Assembly (NCBI GenBank): GCA_011763485.2
Contig: JAANSK020246276.1
Span: 1-23,715 of the forward strand
Source: Isoetes engelmannii
Taxonomy: Eukaryota; Streptophyta; Lycopodiopsida; Isoetales; Isoetaceae
Length of the DNA stretch: 23,715 bases
Direction of reading: 5' to 3'
The position numbers were made by a program, and so were the translations under genes. Shown here one piece after another: positions 10,219 to 18,811 of the stretch. Numbering within the stretch: position 1 is the first letter of the stretch; each line of letters opens with the position of its first letter. Below the pieces are notes generated by a model, which saw only the letters and a list, made by a program, of their open reading frames with translations, did not search any database and was not told the origin of the DNA.

Positions 10219-10260
10219 AGTGACTGACTATAAGCCTAGTCCACTACGAGAACCTCAGTA

Positions 10261-10720
10261 GCCACGCTCAGCAGGGCTCTCCCTCCACTTCTCCATAGCT
10301 CCCATTGTCTGGTGCTCCATCACCTCATAGCTTTCACAGACAAACTAATATAATGGGAATTATAGGATCTAACTAGAAGCATCAGCTAATAATGGGCTAC
10401 TAGATCTCTACCCCCCTCCTCTCATATACAAGAGGTGCAAACATGAGATCAACCATTGTCATATCCCTAACATATATAAAAATATATCTCTTGGTTCCTG
10501 ATGTGGCATAAGAATCTGACTTGGAGCTGGGAAAAAAAAACATGTGGACATTCCTCTCACGTGGCATATTTGTGGTGGACAAGAAGCGAACGTTCAAATC
10601 TACTTCTTGCCGTCTTGTCTTACTCCGATCTGGTAACGAAGGTAGCTTCAAGAGCTTCTCACACTCGCAAACCTTTGCTATATCGGGTATATATGAGGCT
10701 TTCATTCAAAAGAGCAAAAT
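10261..10720. other. No recognised feature
   Basis: This stretch follows the Gypsy fossil. It may include that element's 3' decayed sequence, but I could not place an LTR or polypurine tract. Open frames here (for example 10521-10772) carry no motif. Confidence 0.3.
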
Positions 10721-11277
10721 ATGGACCATTCTGCTCTATTCTCTTACCTACTTGCTCCCTGGCTCCGTGTAAAGGTAAGTTTTTTCTCTCCGTGTAACTC
10801 CTCCCATCCTTTTTTGCTTAGGATCTCATGTTGGTATCCTTTGGTCCAATCTATAGCTCTTCCCCTGCAAATCTGCTTTTCTCTACTTGCATCCTGGCTT
10901 TGGATGTTACGACCAATATTTTTTCATCTTTTGCTCCATCTCATAGATGTCAGGAATTCTTTGAGATCTTATTTTGATTATATGCTATTGCAGAATTGTA
11001 TTGCGGATGAAGTTACAAAGATCGTGGATACTTTGAATGCTACCTCTATTCCTTCTTCCAGATACAGTCGACAAGTGATGAATGATAAAATTTTATTCTA
11101 TTATTCTATTCTCTTGCGTTTCAATTTGCCCCTTGATATGTTTTGTAACATGCTTAAGACACGCCACAGAGGTTGTTGTTTCTCCGCCCTTCATTTTTCT
11201 TCTTTGCTGGATAAAAACAGGTGATGGTTTCGCAAGATTTGTACCAAACAAGGACGACAAAAGGCTTTTGCAGATAG
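10721..11277 (+). CDS. Possible small three-exon gene, unrecognised
   Basis: The exons would be 10721-10774, 10994-11074 and 11221-11277, all joined in phase 0. The first starts at ATG and ends at a strong donor (AAAG/GTAAGT at 10775). The second follows TATTGCAG and encodes 27 codons including CIADEVTKIVDTLNATSIP, ending at a GTGATG donor. The third follows AAAACAG and closes with TAG after 18 codons. The product would be 63 residues with no family I know. A TATATAT box at 10688-10694 is too close to the ATG to be comfortable. The three consistent phases are suggestive, but GT/AG pairs are common and the whole could be chance or the decayed edge of an older gene. Confidence 0.25.
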
Positions 11278-11639
11278 CTTTATTTGGAGCACTTAACTTT
11301 ATGCCGTCTCTTTTATTCTTCTCAAAATACCCCCTGCTTTTTTATGTTAAGTCTTCATTTCAAACTGACATCATGATTGTGTTACGTATTGGCAACTCCC
11401 TTGCTGCATTCAGGTTTGATTAGGATTTAAGCCGTACAAAAATGTATAGCAAAATATAAGGGTTTGCAAACACGTACATGCGAGTATAAGAAAACTTGAA
11501 CATGTTATACTTCAAATTCTATACACTAGAAGTTGACTGTTGCATGTGTGCTTGAGCATGGGCCTGTGCAAACATTTGGAGACTGCAATGGAATGGTGCT
11601 TGGCAAGGTAATTCCCATGTTTCTGGACTTCATATAGCA

Positions 11640-11935
11640 ATAACCACCAGATTTGCACGGAATGCAGTTAGATGGCAGGATTCCATACGGAGCTAATTTT
11701 GTTAATATCCTTTCTGCCTGCAGACATGCTGGTCTGGTTAATGAAGGCTGTCATTTTTTTGTTTCTAGGGGTCAACACTACAGTATAACGCCAGTGGTTG
11801 AGCATTATAATTCCAGCATTGTCCTACTTGGATGGGCAGCTTATAAAATTATACCATTTCAGCCCACCCAAACATCTTGGACGACATTGCTTAGTGTTTG
11901 TAGAGTAGCAAGTGCAAATGCGCCTTAAGATGCAT
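11640..11935 (+). pseudogene. PPR protein C-terminal fragment (PLS class, E-motif region)
   Basis: The 91-codon frame at 11653-11928 reads through the last repeat and the E-type motif of a PLS-class PPR protein. Visible marks are MQLDGRIPYGANFVNILSAC, then RHAGLVNEGCHFF, ITPVVEHYN, and near the end PTQTSWTTLLSVCRV; the canonical versions are SACSHAGLVDEG, PxxEHYxCMVDLLGRAG and WxxLLSACR. The stretch between the EHYN block and the last block is shorter than normal and degraded, and no DYW domain follows. The upstream repeats are absent, as the 5' side is unrecognisable by about 11600. With no start, no repeats and no editing domain, it cannot work. A 16-A tract starts 28 bases after the stop. 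Confidence 0.75.
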
Positions 11936-11956
11936 CAGATAGCATAATGAAAACTC

Positions 11957-11972
11957 AAAAAAAAAAAAAAAA
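11957..11972 (+). repeat. A16 homopolymer after the PPR remnant
   Basis: Sixteen consecutive A residues stand 28 bases past the last PPR codon. This could be the tail of a retrocopied transcript, but no polyadenylation signal or target duplication was found, so a plain homopolymer is equally possible. Confidence 0.6.
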
Positions 11973-12905
11973 GGTCACAGGACATTATGACGGCCCCCAG
12001 TTACCAACTCGCAGGTATACTTAACAGTTCAACCATGACAAGACGTGCATTATGAAAAAGATGATGATCAAAGAGGTCCAATGTGAAACATCTGTTCACA
12101 TTGTCTCAGCACTTCATTTGAGAACTAGAAATTAATTCCCACCCAAAACTTTGCTGCCCAAAGTTTAAATGGAGCTCACGACATACGCTCTACCCCTTTT
12201 TTGTCAGCGACACAATATGAAAGAAACCTGCAATGTAAAAATAGTGTGTTTGGATGGGGAGCCTTATAACATTGTTTTGACACAGAACTTTTATTCTTGC
12301 AGACAGGTATTTCTTATCCAACTTCTGGTCTGCAATGGTCCTTTGGAAGTGTTTATGGTAAGTCTTTTGATATGACGTTCCATCTTTTCAGGGATTTGTA
12401 AAAGTTAAGTCGAGCACTTTTATGCTCTAGAAACTAGGGTCAATTGTAATTTAATAAGTTAGATGCCAATGGAGCATGTTCTGTATTCTGGCTAAGTAAT
12501 TCGCACAAGATTCTGATTTTGCTCCATGGTTGATGGTACATGTGCTTGCTGATATTTTTAGTGATTTATGTGTTGTCATTTTAGGCTTCCTTTTCTTTTG
12601 GAATGCTAAGAGTGTATCTCATTGAATTGCTTTTTGATGGACTATGCTATTTTTCGGTCAAGATGAATTAATTCATGTTTATGTCCTTATATTCCTCTCT
12701 TGAAACCAAATTATTGGCGTGCAATATTATGCAGGCAGGAGGTTTTCTATTTGATCTTTTCCAACCTTTGCTACTAATGTCCCTCAAATCGCATTCCTGA
12801 CTTTAGCTAGCCAGCTTCTATTCTAGATGGAATTTTGTTCTGCAACTTGGTGGGTCTTCATAAACTGCATACTGTAGCAAGGATGAAGCCCCTCCATAGG
12901 ATTTT
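11973..12905. other. No recognised feature
   Basis: An open frame at 12169-12375 (68 codons) has no family signature. The rest is AT-rich with no RNA gene or repeat edge that I could define. Confidence 0.35.
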
Positions 12906-12910
12906 TCATT

Positions 12911-13230
12911 GTGTATCATCAAAGTGCACCTCCTTCTGCACCGCAGAAGAAAAGGTCCAGGGCCACACCTTCGTGGGCTGGCCCAAGACCTAGCTTGATG
13001 AATTGGCTGTGTCAACGTCTATGTTCTGCCACTCCAGCTGAATTGGAGTTGATTACCACCACAGAAGAAGGGTGGCTAGATTATCACTCGAAGTTAATAA
13101 AAGATGCAGAGAAGGCTTCCACCAAGAGGATACTACATGAGGAACCAGATAAAACTAGTGAGGATAGATATTGTTGGATTGAAGGCAATGTTTATTGTGC
13201 AACTGGCAGGGATAGGTTCAATACGGCATA
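12911..13230 (+). other. Coding-like stretch, unrecognised
   Basis: A frame open from 12911 has protein-like composition for roughly its first 105 codons (for example PAELELITTTEEGWLDYHSK and later ASTKRILHEEPDKTSEDRY). It then runs into AT-rich DNA and the palindrome array, where the translation becomes a repetitive artefact. A possible acceptor (CTTCTGCACCGCAG) ends at 12945, so an exon starting KKRSRATPSW is conceivable. I do not recognise the product. It may be an exon of a decayed gene or part of an unknown mobile element that also carries the array. Confidence 0.3.
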
Positions 13231-13326
13231 CGTATTATATGCCAAACGTATTTTATGTATGATACTCAACTTTTTGAAGTATAAAATGTCAAAAATACGT
13301 CCAAAAAAAATCCGGCCCAGAAAATT

Positions 13327-13492
13327 TTCGCGTAAGCGAAGCTTTGGGTTCGCTTACGCGAAGAAATTTTCGCGTAAGCGAACCCTTAAGTTCGCTTACG
13401 CGAACCACTTTCGGCTTCGCTTACGGGGATCCAACATTTCGCTTACGCGAAGTTTTTTCGCGTAAGTGAACTCCTTCTTTCGCTTACGCGAA
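13327..13492. repeat. Array of eight 14-bp palindromic units TTCGC-GTAA-GCGAA
   Basis: The unit starts at 13327, 13349, 13369, 13391, 13416, 13438, 13457 and 13479. Each is a perfect or nearly perfect 5-bp inverted repeat (TTCGC/GCGAA) around an asymmetric tetranucleotide, so orientation can be read: GTAA, TTAC, GTAA, TTAC, TTAC, TTAC, GTAA, TTAC. Unit five has a degraded right arm and unit seven one mismatch; six are exact. Start-to-start spacing is 19-25 bp, averaging about 22, close to two helical turns. The array is CpG-dense in CpG-poor surroundings. It has no repeat-spacer design of a CRISPR type. Subterminal transposase-binding repeats of a DNA transposon or another protein-binding array are possible functions. 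Confidence 0.9.
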
Positions 13493-13912
13493 CTATTCTT
13501 ATTTATTTAGGTCAAGTTAGACGATTGTTTTGCGTCCCATTTTAGTTTGTTTTGTGCAGAAGAGTGGGATTAGGAGTGAGATTGAGATTAGTATTCTGGC
13601 CCAGGGCCAGCATGGCAGCATCCAGGAGAGACTTATTCAGAGGAGAGCATGGGTCAGTAGCGTGATTAAAAACTGTCAATGTACGAGGACATATTGTAGG
13701 CAATACTTTCCGAAATATGAGGAATTTGATCATTAAGAATGTTGCCTTTTTAGATTAAGAATGTCGTCTTTTAATATTATGGTTAAATCTATTTCTGTTT
13801 TTCTTATTCAATTCATATAAAATGCCTCCTGTCGTGAGCTGCTTGTCTTGTTGTAGGTGGCATTCTAGATGTTTCAAATAAAAAGATCAGAAATAGACGA
13901 AACCTTTAATCT
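13493..13912. other. No recognised feature
   Basis: The 68-codon frame at 13530-13736 (plus) has no family signature. It follows the palindrome array directly and could belong to the same unknown element. Confidence 0.3.
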
Positions 13913-14088
13913 GCTCGTCTCCATTACTTCGACTCATAAGTATTGAGGTTTCCACGTTCCTTTTTTGTTCATCTCTGTGGGTCAATGCAGCTTAGCTCGA
14001 TGCTAAGCTGCATTTACACAAAGAGATGAGCAAACTAAGGGGTTCGGTGGTAGCCTCGATCCTTTTAGGTGGAAGTAACGGGGTCGAG
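13913..14088. repeat. Long hairpin, 84-nt arms, 5-nt loop
   Basis: The left arm 13913-13996 pairs with the right arm 14002-14088 around the loop TCGAT. The innermost 12 bp (ATGCAGCTTAGC/GCTAAGCTGCAT) are perfect. The next segment TCATCTCT/AGAGATGA is also perfect, and pairing continues outward with scattered mismatches through GAGG-CCAC and TTACTTC blocks to CTCG...CC. The size, single unbranched stem and small bulges resemble a plant MIRNA precursor or a foldback transposon. I recognise no known miRNA in it. It contains no coding frame of note. Confidence 0.8.
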
Positions 14089-14482
14089 GTAAGCTACAGA
14101 GCCAGTGGGACCTCTAGTCAGGCCTATCCTTTGGTCCCTATAGTATGGAACCATGGTGACCACAAAAAAGAAGGTCCGGACCTTAGATGCCATTGAGGTC
14201 CGTGGGTCACCTGGGTGGAGGTTCTCAAGGTGGACGGGTGGACAGTTGGATCGTGTACCTTGTGAACCTTCATCTGCATCATCATCATCTGGAATGGTCT
14301 ATGACTGTTTGGCCCCTTCGCGTGCAAGGATTACTTCTCAGCAAAATTCTATAACATGTGAAGGGACAAACAGTCACGAAAGTCCATATGGTGATGAGCG
14401 GGTGGAGATTCTCAAGGCACTAGTATCGACTCTTGTTCCCCAATCACATGTTATTAGATATTCATGCAAGTTAAACATAGAA
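14089..14482 (+). other. 111-codon open frame, unrecognised; 18-bp direct repeat
   Basis: The frame 14153-14488 has no family signature. The word GGGTGGAGRTTCTCAAGG occurs at 14213-14230 and 14400-14417 with one mismatch, suggesting an old internal duplication. No promoter or splice signals were convincing. Confidence 0.3.
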
Positions 14483-14586
14483 AGTTGACTTGTCTACAAA
14501 TAATTGAGATGAAAAGTGTAGAGATATTGTTGAGAGTTGATTTGTCTGCAAATAATTGAGACGAAAAATGTAGACGTATTGTTGAA
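14483..14586 (+). repeat. Two tandem copies of a 52-bp unit
   Basis: Copies at 14483-14534 and 14535-14586 share AGTTGAYTTGTCTRCAAATA and the ends ATTGTTGA. They differ at only a handful of positions, so the duplication is fairly recent compared with the surrounding fossils. Confidence 0.9.
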
Positions 14587-14594
14587 ACAACAAA

Positions 14595-14940
14595 ATGAAA
14601 CTTTCATTAAAAACATGCAACGGTTACAATAGTTTGAAGATACTCATTCATCATCTTCTTGGTCGCTACTGTTATCATCAGTTTCTTCCTCTTCTACGTG
14701 CTGGCTTAGGTTCAATCTCCTGTGGCCCTTTCCCTTACTACCGCCTCGTCCCCTCAAATGGGTCCACTGGGTCAGGCAAGGTTAATTCCTCAAATGGAAT
14801 TGTTGTATTGCTGGGACATGTCCCCCTGCATCAGACTCTTGGCTGTCTTCGCTATAGGTCATCGTCTTCCAATGCTAAGGACATCATTCACTTGAGGAGG
14901 GGAGAATGTGACATTCTAGGTTTTTATACGTGTTAGATCC
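14595..14940 (+). mobile_element. 3' end of a Ty3/Gypsy fossil: polypurine tract and LTR start
   Basis: GAGGAGGGGAGAA (14894-14906) is a typical Gypsy polypurine tract and is directly followed by TGTGACATTCTAGG, a typical plant Gypsy LTR start, at 14907. The 300 bases before it would be the end of the internal region, but no integrase or chromodomain is recognisable there. The LTR is cut after about 34 bases, where the minus-strand Copia LTR begins. This is a small broken remnant. It may or may not belong to the Gypsy family of the 6.5-10.3 kb fossil. Confidence 0.5.
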
Positions 14941-15433
14941 TGCGCAGTATACAGACAGCCAAAGACTCCTCGGTGTTCTTCTTGACAGCCGAAGCTACGC
15001 AGCAATCCGCTGCTCTAATGTTCAACACAATCTTTGCTCTTCCCTGGCAGTTCAAAACTGCCTCCATATTCTCCAACAATCCTCTAGCAAAGCTCCTTCT
15101 ACTGTATTCGTGTCTACAGGTTTCTGCTGCAACAATCGGCACTCCAGATGCAGCCTCCTACCTTCTCAATATTCTGCCAGATGCTTTGAAGCTTGCTTCT
15201 TCGAATCTGTCGGTCTCTATTTGCAACCTGGTCTTCCCAATCCGGCTGCACCAAACTTCTCCTCAGATGCACACTGCAGTCCTCCTTCTTCAGTAAAAAA
15301 CCATTTTTCTAACTCCAACATGGACTTGCTTTAATTATTTCTTCCACGCAGTTTTTCATTTTGGTCCTTTGGCCTTTTGCTGCTTTTACATGACACGTGC
15401 CTTGGCGTGTGTGTAAAGGCTATATACACAACA
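14941..15433 (-). mobile_element. Copia 3' LTR, minus strand (fossil)
   Basis: On the minus strand the polypurine tract CCAAGGGGGAGCA (about 15434-15446) is followed exactly by TGTTGTGTATATAG, the LTR start, at 15433. The other edge is placed at 14941, where the minus strand would end in CA; this edge is less certain. At about 493 bp the length suits a Copia LTR. It lies just downstream, on that strand, of the Copia coding fossil at 15540-16690, so the two are one element. It sits within the Gypsy LTR start, which suggests the Copia copy inserted later. Confidence 0.65.
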
Positions 15434-15539
15434 TGCTCCCCCTTGGCCTTTACAATCCACAACTCATACTTGGCTTTTAGCATTCATCAACTTGGGTCAG
15501 AGAGAATTTTAGTCAACATGTCAGCCTGCTGCAATTTTG

Positions 15540-16690
15540 TGGAGATTTAGGTCACATCTATTTCTCCTTTTTCTACTTCATCTCGTATGAAGTGATCATC
15601 TATCCCAATGTGTTTGGTCGGAGAATAGTGAACCGTATTTTTGGTCATCACCACTCCACTTTTGTTATCACAGTATAGCTTGGTGGAGCTTGGTAACAAA
15701 CATTCCAACTCCTTGATTATTCTACGTAACCAAATTATTTCAGAACCTGCCTGTGATACTACCACATATTCTGCTTCTGCGCTAGACTTAGCTACACATT
15801 CTTGTGTTTTACAACCCCAGGATATTGCTGCATCAACTAGTTTGTATGCAAAGCTTGAAGTTGACTTTGTATCATCTAGATCTCCTTCCTAGTCTGCATC
15901 GGCATAGCCTGTCAAGCCCTTTTCTTTACTCTTGGTGAACAAATGCTATGATGCAAAGTACCCTTTAAATATCTCAAAACCCTTTTGGCCGCTATCCAAT
16001 GCTCTCTTCCTGGATTATTGCAAAAGCAACTGAACAAGCTAACTGCATATGCGATATCCGGCCTTGTATCATTAGCAATATGTAAAAGCGAGCCTATCAA
16101 CACATGATACAGTACCTTTTCCATTTCCCTTCATTCCAATAGATTTTTCAGACACATCTTATTGCAAATCTCCATGCTTGGTACAAGGGGTGTTTTTGAT
16201 ATATTACAATCTGCCATTTTGTATTGAATCAAAGATTGTTTGATATTCTGCTCTTGCGTTAAAAAAAGGTCCTCCTTTGTCCTATTTCTCCTAACCTTCA
16301 TACCCAGCATTTTCTTAAGCTCACCTAAATCTAACATTCGAAAGCATCCTTTCAATAATATGACACAATCATCAACGTAAAGGGCCATGATTAAGCACTT
16401 ATCCCCTTCTTTGCACATGTATAAATTGCCTTCCATTTTCAATTTTTCTAAACCCAATAAAGCAAAAATCATTCATGCGTACGTACCATTGTCTATACGC
16501 TTGTCTTAAGCTGTAAATAGCTTTTCTCAGCCTACACACCATATTATCTTCTTCTTCATATCCTTCAGGCTGCTCCATATAAATTTGTTCTTTTGGATCT
16601 CCATTTAGAAATGTTGTCTTCACGCCATGTGCTCTATTTCCACTGCTAACGCTTGGAAAAAATTGCACATAAACTACATCCAATCAGGTA
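15540..16690 (-). mobile_element. Ty1/Copia fossil: reverse transcriptase and RNase H region, broken
   Basis: Read on the minus strand, the parts in order are the reverse transcriptase (FLNGDPKEQIYMEQPEGY; VCRLRKAIYSLRQAYRQWY; then the catalytic-core block LIMALYVDD), the connecting region (LIGSLLHIANDTRPDIAYAV; RVLRYLKGTLHHSI) and Copia RNase H (LYCDNKSGVVMTKN, KHIGIDDHFIRDEVEKGEI). These are diagnostic of Ty1/Copia. The gag, protease, integrase and first part of reverse transcriptase are absent upstream of 16690, so the copy is truncated, and the remainder is broken at several places. It is old but less decayed than the Gypsy fossil. Confidence 0.92.
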
Positions 16691-18632
16691 CTTGACAGAA
16701 GAGCTCATGTGAACAAATCTATGATGCAAAAGCTAAACAAGTTGATCTTGTTCATGCAGATACAATTTCCAGCAGATTACCATACCAACGATACAATTGT
16801 GAGCAACGTTCCTGAAACACCAATATTATCAATCACATGACGAAAACTGACAGCCTTACCCTAACAATGCCTCCAAGCTTCTATCTCTAGTTCAGCCTGC
16901 AAAGAAGAAGGAACCTGGTAAGTGAAGATAGTAATGAACAATGTGGAATAAAGACAATAGTTCAAACAAGCAATTAGTGTAGCTTTGGCAGTTTAGGAGG
17001 CTCTTTGGCTTTCTACATTGTGCTGAAAATGCAAATTGCTAATAGAGCACATTTCAATGGCATATAACCTTATTCTATATGCTAGGAGTAGAATAAGCAT
17101 CCAATCTCATACTCATACTTTTGTTCCAAAGGAATGATGGGTCTCTTGGGAGCATTAGTGCTAGAGTGGAGAATATGTGAGCAAGCACTCATGGGTCAAC
17201 ACTGCTTACCCATGGAAAAAAAGAAAGTCAATAACGACGAGTGCATAATTTGGTTTATATACTCCAACAAGTCAATCACCTTTGAAATGGAATGCAAAGA
17301 AATATTCTCAAATCTCTCGATTCTGTAAATGAAGTGAATATGAATACTAGTTAACTGAGACAGATATCTCAATATCTCAATATTTATCTCAAATCTACTT
17401 CATAGCCTACATTAACGTTGCAGAGCATAAGCATATAAGTTTAACATAAGAATTTATACAAGTATAGAGGATTCTGAATCAATCGCTTATCAAAACAATA
17501 TCTACCCAGCTCCCTATTGCCACGTGTCCGGCAATCACTCAAAAGAGTTGTCCAGAAATGAATGCTTGGTTGTACAATTGTACTAAGCATTCTAATTACT
17601 CAAGGCATGCTACATGACCTAAAAGATCCATTATTCATGTGATATGGCATATTTCAGGTAGCAAACCATGATACTTCATCAACATCGTATTAGTTGCCTT
17701 TACAATACCCACTGTTGCACACAGTGAAAATACCTATGGAAGCTATATTATCGGGTTTTACCTTTTCAAATAATGGCAGGATAAGAGATACATACTTGAA
17801 AGTTTGTCAGTTCTAGGTATAGAACCTATGAAAAGTTAAATTATAATAGGCAGTCTGCAAGCATATGCTACCATACGATACATATGATATGCTACCATGT
17901 AATCATTCTCAAGATTTAGATGGAGTTGTGGGTGGCAGTAATGTACTCTAATCTCTTGGCACTCACGTAAGCTTAATTTCTCTAGATGATCCTTTCTTTT
18001 CAAGATTGTGAAATAGATATAACGGTAAAGCAGATAAATAGTTAACATGATGTAGAATCTCTTTGGTAGTTCTGGTTTCTCTGTATAGTTCATATCTTCT
18101 ACTGGTTGTTGGATCTATAAATAATGTTTTGGTCCATCTTCATTGGTCTAGAATTCTGTGTAGACTGAAGCAGCATGTTTGTTCAACTCAAATGGAAAGA
18201 AATTGACTATCTTCTTATCCTTTAGAACATCACATTTTAGATTGTGGCATCTCTCCTAAAAACATAATTGGAGATAAAATTCGTAAAAAGACAGTAATGC
18301 CTCATCCTCGTGGATGCGATAGGACGAAAAAACTCGGTCCTCTTGCATCTCTTGGCTGCCCAAAGAATCCATGGGCATCTTTAGATCGAACACAGGCCCA
18401 GGTTCGTTCTTGAGACTGGCAAACGATTCTAAAGGAGGTATACTTTTAAGCCCAACTCAAAAAATATGAGCAACCAAAGGTTGATTTCTCTGGTATGGAC
18501 TAAACAAACTTTTCCCATCTACCTCTTTCGCCAGATTATTCTCTTCTTGCAAAACTCGTTTAACTTGCAACAATCAATCACCTTTTTTCTGCTTCTAGAC
18601 CAACAATTACTCTGCAAGCTATCATATCAGCT
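16691..18632. other. No recognised gene
   Basis: These 1.9 kb are AT-rich. Open frames at 17134-17328 (plus) and 17836-18093 (minus, 85 codons) have no motif I know. A doubled word around CATATGCTACCAT is seen at 17862-17897, and CTCAATATCTCAATATTTATCTC at 17369-17391 is a minor local repeat. The last part, after about 18290, may belong to the 5' leader of the LINE that follows. Confidence 0.35.
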
Positions 18633-18811
18633 AAATTATTCTAACCAATACTTCTACCTACATATCACAAAATCTTAATCAGCCAATAGAGACAGCCAGG
18701 AGTCTGAGAGTAGATGCAGCTCTAAAAATTGTAGAAGCAGGTTTTTCCCAGGATCTGGGCAAACTAAATAAGGTCCAATCTTGGAAAAGCAGCATAGATG
18801 AAGACGGTAAC

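Larger units (their letters stand above)
6500..10260 (+). mobile_element. Ty3/Gypsy retrotransposon fossil (gag-protease part), broken
   Basis: The order of recognisable parts on the plus strand is: a proline-rich gag N-terminal stretch (about 6548-6826), the gag core (about 7086-7940), a CCHC zinc knuckle (8150-8191), an aspartic protease region (about 8990-9400), then a Ser/Pro/Ala-rich open stretch to about 10218. This is the standard Gypsy order up to protease. No reverse transcriptase, RNase H or integrase follows, and neither LTR was recognised, so both boundaries are approximate and the element is truncated as well as broken at many places. The coding part is split over several frames and carries an inserted foreign sequence. 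It is old and not capable of movement. The superfamily is inferred from gag type and protease rather than from pol. Confidence 0.75.

Noticed and set aside
13231-13465. The Lys/Arg-rich C-terminal part of the 12911 open frame as real protein
   Set aside because: The repetitive peptide is just the translation of the palindrome array.
13327-13492. CRISPR array
   Set aside because: Spacers are only 5-11 bp, units change orientation and the context is a plant nuclear genome.
14089-14482. Gag-like gene of an LTR element
   Set aside because: No zinc knuckle, gag core or other retroelement motif could be found to support it.
14930-15334. Cys/Ser-rich 134-codon plus-strand frame as a secreted protein
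   Set aside because: It lies inside the minus-strand Copia LTR and is antisense to it.
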